NCBI GenBank assembly: GCA_035264885.1 | Contig: DATFPK010000125.1 | Coordinates: 1-32,522, forward strand | Source of the DNA: DATFPK01 sp035264885 | Lineage (GTDB): Bacteria > Actinomycetota > Thermoleophilia > Solirubrobacterales > 70-9 | Length of the DNA: 32,522 nt | Direction of reading: 5' to 3' | In this document: piece after piece, positions 1 through 7,416 of the stretch | How positions within the stretch are numbered: position 1 is the stretch's first letter | Layout of the letters: each line of letters starts with the position of its first letter | Notes under the pieces: model-generated | The model's input: only the letters and a program-made list of their open reading frames with translations | Databases searched by the model: none | Told to the model about the DNA's origin: nothing | Made by a program: the position numbers and the translations under genes

Positions 1-138
1 CAGGAGGAACAGCCCGGCGAGCGACACCAGGTGGATGACCAGCGCGAGCACGCTGTAGAAGGGGTTGCGGAGCGCGATCACTCCCACCGCGCCGCCAACG
101 GCGCCGAGCGCACCGGCGAAGAAGGCGACGTAGACCAC
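1..138 (-). CDS. nuoJ: NADH-quinone oxidoreductase subunit J, N-terminal part
   Basis: This is a membrane-arm subunit of respiratory complex I (NDH-1). Only the first 46 codons are in the window and the gene runs off the left edge. The reading begins at a GTG that shares one base with the nuoI stop (TAGTG), giving MVYVAFFAGALGAVGG and then a hydrophobic stretch with ALRNPFYSVLALV. The NPFYSVL-type motif at the end of the first helix is characteristic of NuoJ. It is the tenth gene of the leftward nuo operon, so nuoK-N are expected beyond the edge. Identification rests on this short motif plus its position after nuoI. Confidence 0.88.
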   Translation of the reverse strand, partial: MVYVAFFAGALGAVGGAVGVIALRNPFYSVLALVIHLVSLAGLFLL

Positions 139-680
139 TACTCGCCCTCGCGACGCAGGGGCGTGCGCTCGACCGGCTCCGCGAGGAGCATCTCCTTGGT
201 GAACACCAAGTCCTCGCGGTTGTAGTCCGCGAGCTCGTATTCGTGACCCATCGTGATCGCGTCGAACGGACACGCGACCTCGCAATAGCCACAGAAGATG
301 CAGCGCGAGAGGTTGATCTCGTAGACCGAGGCGTAGCGCTCGCCGGCCGAAACGCGGTGGTCGGGATCGTTCTCGGCGGCGACGACCCTGATGCAGTCGG
401 CCGGGCAGGCGGCGGCGCAGAGCGAGCAGCCGACGCACTTCTCGAGGCCGGTGTCCTCGAAGCGGTGGAGCCGGTGACGGCCGCGGAAGCGGGGGTAGAC
501 CGGCGTCTTCTCCTCGGGGTACTGGATCGTCATCGGGCCTTCGAGGATGCGCGAGAAGGTCGTCTTCAGTCCGCGCAGGGTCTCGCCGAAGGCCCGGTAC
601 GCGCCGCCGATGCCGCCGGGGTCGGGCCCGCGCTGGACCTCCACGACGTCCTCGGAGGCGAGGTAGGGGAACTCGCTCAC
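138..680 (-). CDS. nuoI: NADH-quinone oxidoreductase subunit I (2x 4Fe-4S)
   Basis: NuoI carries clusters N6a and N6b, which pass electrons along the peripheral arm of complex I toward NuoB. The 180-residue product has two ferredoxin motifs: CVGCSLCAAACPADC in the middle and CIFCGYCEVACPFDA in the second half, which is the expected eight-cysteine pattern. The N-terminal part contains the TFSRILEGPMTIQYPEE segment typical of the subunit. The start is a GTG overlapping the nuoH stop as GTGA, the same arrangement seen at most joints of this operon. The C-terminus (residues about 150-180) is charged and variable, as is usual. Family and function are clear. Confidence 0.96.
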   Translation of the reverse strand: MSEFPYLASEDVVEVQRGPDPGGIGGAYRAFGETLRGLKTTFSRILEGPMTIQYPEEKTPVYPRFRGRHRLHRFEDTGLEKCVGCSLCAAACPADCIRVVAAENDPDHRVSAGERYASVYEINLSRCIFCGYCEVACPFDAITMGHEYELADYNREDLVFTKEMLLAEPVERTPLRREGE

Positions 681-1675
681 AGAAGCACCACCAGGACCGC
701 AGTGACCAGGACGTTGAGGGTCGCCAGCGGCAGCAGGACCTTCCAGCCGAGGCTCATGAGCTGGTCGTAGCGGAGCCGCGGGAGGGTCGCGCGGATCCAG
801 ATGAAGAAGCAGACGAGGAAGAAGATCTTCAGCGCCATCCAGACCGGGTCGAGGAACCCCGGCCCGGGCCCCATCCAGCCGCCGAGGAACATCGCCGCGG
901 CGATCCCGGAGACGACGACGATCTCCATGTACTCGACCAGGAGGAAGATGCCGAACCGCATGCCCCCGTACTCGGTCATGAAGCCCTGGACCAGCTCGGC
1001 ATCGGCCTCGGGGAGGTCGAACGGCGCGCGGTTCGACTCGGCGAACCCGGCGAGCATGAAGATCACGAAGCCGACGAGCTGCGGGAGGATGAACCAGACC
1101 TCGTCCTGCTGCTTGACGATGTCTACCAGGGAGAGCGAGCCGGCCATCATCACCACGCCGAGCAGCGACAGCCCCATCGCGACCTCGTAGGAGATCAGCT
1201 GCGCCGCCGACCTCATCGCGCCGAGGAGGCTGTATTTCGACCCCGAGGCCCAGCCGCCCAACAGCAGCCCGTAGAACGCGATCGCCCCGACCGCGAAGAA
1301 GTAGAGGATCCCGATCGAGACGTCGATCCCGTAGAAGCCGACGTCACCCTTGACGTCCCCGAAAGGGATGATCGCCAGGGCCATCACGCCGGAGAGGACC
1401 ACCAGCGGCGGGCCGATCAGGTAGAGGAGCGGGATCGCCTCGGCGGGCCGGAACGCCTGCTTGGAGAGCAGCTTGCCGACGTCGGCCAGTGGCTGCATCA
1501 GCCCGAACGCGCCGACCCGGTTGGGGCCGTAGCGGTGCTGGAAGCGGCCGATCAGCTTGCGCTCGAGGACGGTCAGCAGCGGCAGCACGGCGAAGACCGC
1601 GACGAAGATCACCAGCGACTTGACGATCAGGATCCAGGTCGCCTCGGCGTAGCCGACGTCGGCGAGGGGAATCAC
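677..1675 (-). CDS. nuoH: NADH-quinone oxidoreductase subunit H
   Basis: NuoH is the membrane subunit that joins the peripheral arm of complex I to the proton-pumping arm and forms much of the quinone channel. The 332-residue product is strongly hydrophobic with about eight membrane segments. It contains the family signatures VLERKLIGRFQHRYGPNRVG (residues about 37-56) and AGFAESNRAPFDLPEADAEL, whose acidic residues lie near the quinone site, and also the EYGGMRFGIFLLVEYMEI region. It starts with GTG and overlaps the nuoG stop by four bases (GTGA). At 332 residues it is on the short side for actinobacterial NuoH, which often has extended ends, but the conserved core is complete. Confidence 0.96.
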   Translation of the reverse strand: MIPLADVGYAEATWILIVKSLVIFVAVFAVLPLLTVLERKLIGRFQHRYGPNRVGAFGLMQPLADVGKLLSKQAFRPAEAIPLLYLIGPPLVVLSGVMALAIIPFGDVKGDVGFYGIDVSIGILYFFAVGAIAFYGLLLGGWASGSKYSLLGAMRSAAQLISYEVAMGLSLLGVVMMAGSLSLVDIVKQQDEVWFILPQLVGFVIFMLAGFAESNRAPFDLPEADAELVQGFMTEYGGMRFGIFLLVEYMEIVVVSGIAAAMFLGGWMGPGPGFLDPVWMALKIFFLVCFFIWIRATLPRLRYDQLMSLGWKVLLPLATLNVLVTAVLVVLL

Positions 1676-4122
1676 CTGACGACCTCCACCAGGTCCGCCG
1701 GGTCGAGCTTGCGGACCGCGACCGTCTCTCCGCCACCGTTCAGCAGCGCGTTTGCGTTTGCCTCCTCCGTGCCCTCGATCAGGAAGACGGCCCCCGGGCG
1801 CGCCCGCTCGCTGACCTTGACCACCGCGCGCACGGACGCTGCGTCAACCGCCACCTCCACCTGGTCGCCGTCCGTCAGCCCGATCCTCTGTGCGTCCTCG
1901 ACCGCGATCTCGACTTGCTGGCGGGGCTTGAGGAACGCGAGTGCCGGGTTCAGCTCGGTGACCGGCCCGGCCCATATGTCGCGGTACGTGCCCAGGCGGA
2001 GTCCGGTCTCAGCTTCGTCGGAGGGGCCGGCTGGTGACCCTTCTCGGAAAGCGCAGTCTTCCCTCGAAGGGCCCCCCGCCGACCCTTCCGGGCTCGAAAG
2101 CGACTCTGCCTGGACGCGTTCCTGCCAGCGGAGGCCGCGGCCCCCGATCTCCTCGTAGGTCATGCCTCCGTAGAAGGGGACGTCGGCGGCGATCGCGGCG
2201 AACACGTCGCGGGCAGCGCCCAAACCGGTCTCGTGGCCGAGGCCGGCGGCGAGCTCGGTCAGGGCTAGCCACGGCGGGCGGATGTCGCCGGGCGGTTGGG
2301 CCGACGGCCGGAGCCGCTGAAGCCGCCCGTCGGGGTGGGTGGCGGACCCCTCGTTCTCCGCGTGCGACATCAGCGGGAAGACGACGTCGGCGGCCGCGGT
2401 CGAGTCGTTGGGGAACATCGCGAAGGCGACGGTGAAGTCGGAGGCGCTGAGCGCCGCCTTCCAGGCGGCGGGATCGGGCGCGTCGCGAACCGGGTCGGCG
2501 CCGAACAGGATCAGCCCGGTCAGCTCACCCCCGGCCAGCGCGCCGGGGATCCCGTTCGCGCCGTAGCCGCCCTGGGTCTGGGAGAAGCCCGGGCCCGCGT
2601 CCGGGAGGCAGCCGACCTCGCGCAGGCCGCGAGCATTCGTCGTCTCCGGTACGCCGAGGAACCGCGCCGAGGGCAGCGCCTCGGCCAGCCGGAGCAGCGC
2701 GTCGGCGGCTCCTGCCTCGCGCAGCATCCGCTCGCCCCAGAGGACCACCGGCGCGTCGGCATCGCGCAGCGCTGCGGCGACCCCCTCGCCTGCGCTCTCG
2801 CCGGCCGCGACCGAGTCGATGAACGCGGTGGTCCCGCCCGGCGCGTAGCGAACGGTCTCGCGGGCGCCGCCGTCGAGCGTGGTCGGGCGCTCGCCGGCGA
2901 CGCAGAGCGCCGCGCCCTCGCGGCGGACCGCCTTGCGGATCCGCAGGTCGAGAATCGGCGCGGCGTGCATCGGGTCGACGCCGAGGACCAGGATCGCGCC
3001 CGCTGAGTCGATGTCCCGGACGGCGGCCGAGCCGTCGGGACGGGACAGCGCGGCCAGCGTCTTGCGGCCGGCGCCGCCGCGAAGCCGCGAGTCGACATGA
3101 GGTGACCCGAGCGCCTGCCGGAGGATCCGTTGGACGAGGTAGCCCTCCTCGTTCGTGGCGTCGCCGACGAGGGCGGCGGTCTTCGCTCCAGTCCCGCGCA
3201 GGCCCGCGGCGGCGCGCTCCGCCGCCTCGGTCCAGGTTGCCTCGCGCAGCGTCCCCCCGGCGCGGACGAGCGGCGTCGTGATCCGCTCGGGGGCCGCCAG
3301 CATCTCGAAGCCGTAGCGGCCCTTGTCGCAGAGCCAGCCGTCGTCGACGTCGGAGTTGTCGCGGGCCATCACCCGGTTCACCTGCTCGTCGCGGACCGTG
3401 AAGCTGACGTTGCACTGGGAGGGGCAGAGGGTGCAGATCGACCCCGCCTGCTCGATGTCCCAGGGACGGGCGCGGAAGCGGTAGGTGTAGTTGGTCAGCG
3501 CGCCGACCGGGCAGAGCTCGGTGATGTTGCCGTGGAAGGGCGCCACGTAGGGCCGGTCCTCGAAGGTGCCGACGTAGGAGCGGTCGCCGCGCTCGAGAAG
3601 CTGGAGCTGCTCGTCCTCGGCGACCTCCTGGCTGAACCGGACGCAGCGGTAGCAGAGGATGCAGCGCTCGCGGTCGATCGCGACCAGCGGGCTGAGCGGC
3701 AGCGGCTTCTCGAAGTGCCGCTTCTGGTCGGTGAAGCGGCTGCGGCCGGGGCCCCACCCCATCGAGATGTCCTGGAGGGGGCATTCCCCGCCCTTGTCGC
3801 AGACCGGGCAGTCGAGCGGGTGGTTGACCAGGAGGAACTCGACGACCGAGTTCTGGGCCTCGCGGACCTGCTCGGTCTGCGTGTAGACGACCATGCCGTC
3901 GCGAACGGGGGTCGAGCAGGCGGTCTGGAGCTTCGGTATGCCCTCGATCTCGACCAGGCACATCCGGCAGGCGCCGACGGGCGGGCCGAGCTTCGGCTCG
4001 TAGCAGAAGACGGGGATCTCGACGTCCCCCTGCTTGGCCGCGTCGACCAGCATCGCGCCCTCGGCCGCGGTGACCTCGCGGCCATCGACGACGAACGTGA
4101 TCTCGCGCGGGTCCTCGGTCAC
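1672..4122 (-). CDS. nuoG: NADH-quinone oxidoreductase subunit G
   Basis: NuoG is the large iron-sulfur subunit of the complex I N-module. The 816-residue product has, in order: a 2Fe-2S ferredoxin domain (CYEPKLGPPVGACRMC near residue 40); the His/Cys 4Fe-4S segment (HPLDCPVCDKGGECPLQD near 110); a 4Fe-4S motif (CILCYRC, later CPVGALT); the CTLCPSQC...GWLCDKGRYG motif near 235-270 that would carry the extra N7 cluster; then a molybdopterin-oxidoreductase-like domain without its own chemistry, and a C-terminal dinucleotide-binding-type domain. The start is the GTG that overlaps the nuoF stop (GTGA); the open frame continues upstream only as a shadow of nuoF. Residues about 674-702 are a Ser/Gly/Pro-rich insert coinciding with a DNA hairpin (2021-2088), described separately. 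Confidence 0.95.
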   Translation of the reverse strand: MTEDPREITFVVDGREVTAAEGAMLVDAAKQGDVEIPVFCYEPKLGPPVGACRMCLVEIEGIPKLQTACSTPVRDGMVVYTQTEQVREAQNSVVEFLLVNHPLDCPVCDKGGECPLQDISMGWGPGRSRFTDQKRHFEKPLPLSPLVAIDRERCILCYRCVRFSQEVAEDEQLQLLERGDRSYVGTFEDRPYVAPFHGNITELCPVGALTNYTYRFRARPWDIEQAGSICTLCPSQCNVSFTVRDEQVNRVMARDNSDVDDGWLCDKGRYGFEMLAAPERITTPLVRAGGTLREATWTEAAERAAAGLRGTGAKTAALVGDATNEEGYLVQRILRQALGSPHVDSRLRGGAGRKTLAALSRPDGSAAVRDIDSAGAILVLGVDPMHAAPILDLRIRKAVRREGAALCVAGERPTTLDGGARETVRYAPGGTTAFIDSVAAGESAGEGVAAALRDADAPVVLWGERMLREAGAADALLRLAEALPSARFLGVPETTNARGLREVGCLPDAGPGFSQTQGGYGANGIPGALAGGELTGLILFGADPVRDAPDPAAWKAALSASDFTVAFAMFPNDSTAAADVVFPLMSHAENEGSATHPDGRLQRLRPSAQPPGDIRPPWLALTELAAGLGHETGLGAARDVFAAIAADVPFYGGMTYEEIGGRGLRWQERVQAESLSSPEGSAGGPSREDCAFREGSPAGPSDEAETGLRLGTYRDIWAGPVTELNPALAFLKPRQQVEIAVEDAQRIGLTDGDQVEVAVDAASVRAVVKVSERARPGAVFLIEGTEEANANALLNGGGETVAVRKLDPADLVEVVR
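2021..2088. repeat. Palindromic element inserted in nuoG, conserved 22-nt loop
   Basis: Bases 2021-2043 pair with 2066-2088: 19 of 23 positions are paired, counting one G-T wobble. They enclose a 22-nt loop at 2044-2065 that contains GAAAGCGCAGTCTTCCCTC. The same loop, 21 of 22 positions identical, tops an unrelated stem inside nuoC (7664-7723). Here the loop sense lies on the plus strand, antisense to nuoG. The element is read in frame and adds about 23 residues (including SREDCAFREGS) between the molybdopterin-like core and the C-terminal domain of NuoG. Confidence 0.75.
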
Positions 4123-5444
4123 GCCGCCGCTCCCGGAGGCGAGAGCGAGGACTCGCTGACCTCGGTGTCTCTGGATGCGGGGCCGAGCGAGAGCGAGGAA
4201 GCGGCGGCTTCGAATTCCTCGCGCCACTTGCGAACCATCGCGCCGACCGGCATCGCCATCGAGTCGCCGAGGACGCAGAGGCAGTTGCCGATGATGTTCT
4301 CCTGGACCGAAGCGGTGACGTCCAGGTCCATCGGCGTCGCCTCGCCGCGGACGACGCGCTCGAGCATCTTCACGGTCCAGTTCGTCCCCTCGCGGCACGG
4401 GGTGCACTTGCCGCAGGACTCGTGGTGGTAGAAGCGCGCGGTCCGCAGCGCCATGTGCGGGATCGAGACGCCGTCGTCGGCGACGATGATCGAGCCCGAG
4501 CCGAGCATCGAGCCGGCCTCGGCCATCGCCTCGAAGCTGTACGGGAGGTCGAGGTCCTCCGGCGTCAGGACCGGGGCGGAGGACCCGCCGGGGTAGAAGG
4601 CCTTGACCTCGTGGCCCTCCTCGGGGCCGCCGGCCAGGTCGTAGATGAGCTGCCTGGTCGGGATGCCCAGCTCGACCTCGTAGTTCCCCGGTCGCCGGAC
4701 GCAGCCGGACACCGAGACGACCTTCGTGCCCGGCGACTCCTCGGTGCCGAAGCCGCGGAACCACTCGGCCCCGTTGGCGACGATGTGGGGGACGTTCGAG
4801 AGCGTCTCGACGTTGTTGATCAGCGTCGGGCCCCCGTAGAGACCCTGGACGGCCGGGAACGGCGGCTTGAGCCGGGGATTCCCCCGCTTGCCCTCGAGCG
4901 CGTCGAGCAGGGCGGTCTCCTCCCCGCAGATGTAGGCGCCGGCGCCGCGATGCACGACCAGCTCGAGGTCGCGGCGGCTGCCGAGGATGTCCTTGCCGAC
5001 GAAGCCGGCGTCGTAGGCGTCGGCGACGGCTTCGTCGAGGATGTCGCCCTGGAGGTCGTACTCGCCGCGGATGAAGATGAAGGCGTGGGTCGCCTCGGCG
5101 GCGAGGGCCGCGATCACGATCCCCTCGATCAGCTGGTGTGGATTGCGCTGCATCAGCTCGCGGTCCTTGAACGCGCCCGGCTCGGACTCGTCGGCGTTGC
5201 AGCAGAGGTACTTCGGCATGTCGCCGCGGGGCAGGAACGAAGCCTTCTTGCCCATCGCGAAGCCGGCCCCGCCGCGCCCGCGCAGTCCCGAGTCCTCGAG
5301 TTCCTTGAGGACCTCGTCGGGCTCCATCTCCCGGTAGGCGCGCTCCAGGGCCTCGTAGCCGCCGAACCGCCGGTACACGTCGATCGTGTTCAGGCCCGGC
5401 TCCTCGGCATGGCGCAGGAGGATCCTCGTCTCGAGCGCGCTCAC
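4119..5444 (-). CDS. nuoF: NADH-quinone oxidoreductase subunit F (NADH/FMN-binding)
   Basis: NuoF binds NADH and FMN and holds cluster N3; it is the electron entry point of complex I. The 441-residue product shows GRGGAGFAMGKK (residues about 57-68) for FMN, CNADESEPGAFKDREL, the GAGAYICGEETALLDALEGK segment of the nucleotide site, and the N3 ligands ESCGKCTPCREGT with a later Cys in NCLCVLGD. The start is the GTG overlapping the nuoE stop (GTGA). The open frame extends further upstream, but that part is an out-of-frame image of nuoE. The normal family end is followed by a Ser/Ala-rich tail (about residues 409-441) in which SSLS occurs twice, 16 residues apart; this tail matches a DNA palindrome at 4123-4208. 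Confidence 0.96.
   Translation of the reverse strand: MSALETRILLRHAEEPGLNTIDVYRRFGGYEALERAYREMEPDEVLKELEDSGLRGRGGAGFAMGKKASFLPRGDMPKYLCCNADESEPGAFKDRELMQRNPHQLIEGIVIAALAAEATHAFIFIRGEYDLQGDILDEAVADAYDAGFVGKDILGSRRDLELVVHRGAGAYICGEETALLDALEGKRGNPRLKPPFPAVQGLYGGPTLINNVETLSNVPHIVANGAEWFRGFGTEESPGTKVVSVSGCVRRPGNYEVELGIPTRQLIYDLAGGPEEGHEVKAFYPGGSSAPVLTPEDLDLPYSFEAMAEAGSMLGSGSIIVADDGVSIPHMALRTARFYHHESCGKCTPCREGTNWTVKMLERVVRGEATPMDLDVTASVQENIIGNCLCVLGDSMAMPVGAMVRKWREEFEAAASSLSLGPASRDTEVSESSLSPPGAAA
4123..4208. repeat. Palindrome with internal direct repeat, forming the NuoF tail
   Basis: Bases 4123-4134 pair with 4197-4208 (11 of 12), giving a GC-rich outer stem around about 62 nt. Inside lie two exact copies of GCGAGAGCGAGGA, at 4139-4151 and 4187-4199, spaced 48 bp apart and therefore in frame. 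The element encodes the last 30 or so residues of NuoF, including ASRDTEVSESSLSPPG, and stops just before the nuoG start. It is unlike the nuoG/nuoC hairpin in sequence. Only one copy is in the window, so calling it a dispersed repeat is an inference. Confidence 0.45.
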
Positions 5445-6181
5445 CGGTTCGGCCCCTTGAGGTCGGTGAGGCGGTCGTCGGGCTCCCCCTTGCCTCCGCC
5501 CGCCAGGCCGCGCTCGGTGAGGGCTCGGTCGGGCAGCGCGTCGGCGCCGCTCCGGAGCTGGTCGACCGCGGCGCGGGCGTCGTCGGCCGTCAACGGGCCG
5601 TAGTAGCGCTCGTTGATCGACGCCATCGGCGCCAGGTCGCAGCCGCCGAGACACTCGAACCCGCTGACGAAGACCTCGCCGTCGGCGGAGTTGGCCCCGC
5701 CGTGGCGGGCGTGGTCGGCCTCGCAGCCGGCGGCCTCGCAGAAGGAGTCGAGCAGCTCGTCGCCGCCCCGCATCCAGCAGGAGATGTTGGTGCAGACGAG
5801 CACCTGGTTGGGCGCGATCGGGTCGGTGCGGAGAAGGTCGTAGAAGCTGGCGACGGACTCGAGGTAGGCAGGGGTGACGCGCATGACCGCCGCCGCCTGG
5901 CGGATGCCGTCGGGGGTGCACCAGCCGTAGCGGCGCTGGACCGCCCACAGGGCCGGGATCGAGGCCGAGCGCTTGTCGGGGTAGCGCGACATCAGCTCCT
6001 CGATCCGCTGCTGGAGCTCGGGCGGGCAGTCGACCTCGTGCAGCTCTGGGATCTGCTCGGCGGCGCGCTCAGGCGCCCGGCCGGTGGTCAGGCTCGGATC
6101 GACCGGGAGGCCCCGGCCGGCGGCTCCGTCCCGTCCGCTCTCGGCTCCCTCCGAGAGGCCGGTGGGCTCGCCGCGCCTCAC
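5441..6181 (-). CDS. nuoE: NADH-quinone oxidoreductase subunit E (2Fe-2S)
   Basis: NuoE carries the 2Fe-2S cluster N1a in the N-module of complex I. The 246-residue product has the thioredoxin-like fold signature: helical region PELQQRIEELMSRYPDKRSA (about 53-72), the WAVQRRYGW segment, VASFYDLLR, and the four cluster cysteines as C-x4-C (CTNISC) and C-x3-C (CLGGC). The start is a GTG overlapping the nuoD stop (GTGA). The first 50 residues are Gly/Ala/Glu-rich and not conserved. A small perfect hairpin in the DNA (6138-6157, 7-bp stem, 6-nt loop) lies in this N-terminal coding region. The C-terminal tail of about 40 residues is charged and likely flexible. Confidence 0.95.
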   Translation of the reverse strand: MRRGEPTGLSEGAESGRDGAAGRGLPVDPSLTTGRAPERAAEQIPELHEVDCPPELQQRIEELMSRYPDKRSASIPALWAVQRRYGWCTPDGIRQAAAVMRVTPAYLESVASFYDLLRTDPIAPNQVLVCTNISCWMRGGDELLDSFCEAAGCEADHARHGGANSADGEVFVSGFECLGGCDLAPMASINERYYGPLTADDARAAVDQLRSGADALPDRALTERGLAGGGKGEPDDRLTDLKGPNR

Positions 6182-7416
6182 CTGTCGATCCCCCCGAGGA
6201 TCGGGTCGAGCATGCCGAGGTTGACGATGAGATCGGCGAGGTAGCCGCCGACGCACATGTCCCGGAACGACTGGAGGTTGACGAAGGAGGAGTCGCGGTA
6301 GTGGACCCGGGCCGGCTTCGCCGACCCGTCGGCGACGACGAAGCAGCCGAGCTCGCCCCGCGGCCCCTCGATCGAGTAGTAGATCTCGCCCGGGGCGACG
6401 CGGTAGCCCTCCGTGACCAGCTTGAAGTGGTGGATCAGGGCCTCCATCGACGTCGGGAGCTCCGACCGCGGCGGCAGCACGTACTTGCGGTCGTCGGCGA
6501 TGTATGGCCCCTCGGGGAGGGCGTCCAGGGCCTGCTCCATGATCCGCACCGACTCCCGCATCTCGGCGAGGCGGACCCGGTAGCGGTCGTAGGCGTCACC
6601 GACCGTCCCGACCGGGATCTTGAAGTCGAAGTCGCGGTAGGAGAGGTAGTCGAAGGCCTTGCGCAGGTCCCACGGCTCGCCGGTGGCGCGGAGGAGAGGG
6701 CCGGTCACCCCGAGCTCGAGCATCCGCTCGCGCGAGACGATGCCGACGCCCTTGGTGCGGCTGAGGAAGATCTCGTTGCGGTCGAGGAGCGCTTGGTACT
6801 GGCCGACCCGGTTCGGCATGTCGGCGATGAAGCGCCGCAGTTTCTCCTCCCAGCCGGCCGGGATGTCCTCGAAGACGCCGCCGACCTGGAAGTAGCGCGT
6901 GTGCATCCGCTGCCCCGTCGACATCTCGAAGAGGTCGAGGATCTTGTCGCGGTCGCGAAAGCAGTACCAGAGCATCGAGATCGCGCCGAGGTCGAGCGCC
7001 GTGGTCCCGAGCCAGACGAGGTGGGAGTGGATCCGGTTCAGCTCCAGGTGGATGACCCGCAGGTACTTCGCCCGCTCGGGGATCTCGAGTCCGACCAGCC
7101 GCTCCACCGCCCCGCAGAACGCCTCCATCTGGAAGAAGTAGGAGACGTAGTCCATCCGCTCCACGTAGGGGATGACCTTCCAGTAGGACTTGTCCTCGCA
7201 GTTCTTCTCGATGCCGGTGTGGACGTAGCCGATGACCGGCTTCAGGTCGAGGACGCGCTCGCCCTCGAGCTGGACGACGAGCCGCAGGACCCCGTGGGTG
7301 GCGGGGTGATGCGGGCCGAGGTTGATCGTCAGGACCTCGGTCTCCGGCTCGAGCTGGACGTCGGCCCCGGGGAGCTGCTCGTGGGCCGCGGCCGCTGTCT
7401 CTTCGAGCGTGCTCAC
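6178..7416 (-). CDS. nuoD: NADH-quinone oxidoreductase subunit D
   Basis: NuoD is the 49-kDa-type subunit that lines the quinone-binding pocket of complex I with NuoB and is related to hydrogenase large subunits. The product carries the hallmark GPHHPATHGVLRLVVQLEGE (starting about residue 34), the YVHTGIEKNCEDKSYWK segment, FFQMEAFCGAVERL, and the C-terminal GPRGELGCFVVADGS and SFVNLQSF regions. An in-frame GTG nine bases further upstream (7425) is possible, but the GTG at 7416 overlaps the nuoC stop as GTGA, as at the other joints, so I chose it (412 residues). Confidence 0.95.
   Translation of the reverse strand: MSTLEETAAAAHEQLPGADVQLEPETEVLTINLGPHHPATHGVLRLVVQLEGERVLDLKPVIGYVHTGIEKNCEDKSYWKVIPYVERMDYVSYFFQMEAFCGAVERLVGLEIPERAKYLRVIHLELNRIHSHLVWLGTTALDLGAISMLWYCFRDRDKILDLFEMSTGQRMHTRYFQVGGVFEDIPAGWEEKLRRFIADMPNRVGQYQALLDRNEIFLSRTKGVGIVSRERMLELGVTGPLLRATGEPWDLRKAFDYLSYRDFDFKIPVGTVGDAYDRYRVRLAEMRESVRIMEQALDALPEGPYIADDRKYVLPPRSELPTSMEALIHHFKLVTEGYRVAPGEIYYSIEGPRGELGCFVVADGSAKPARVHYRDSSFVNLQSFRDMCVGGYLADLIVNLGMLDPILGGIDR

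Noticed and set aside
3130..4431. 433-residue plus-strand frame antisense to nuoG and nuoF
   Set aside because: Low-complexity antisense shadow spanning two real genes with all catalytic motifs on the other strand.
6138..6157. 7-bp perfect hairpin in the 5' part of nuoE as a third copy of the nuoG/nuoC element
   Set aside because: Its 6-nt loop and stem do not match the 22-nt loop element, and longer pairing fails; NuoE N-termini are variable in length in the family anyway.
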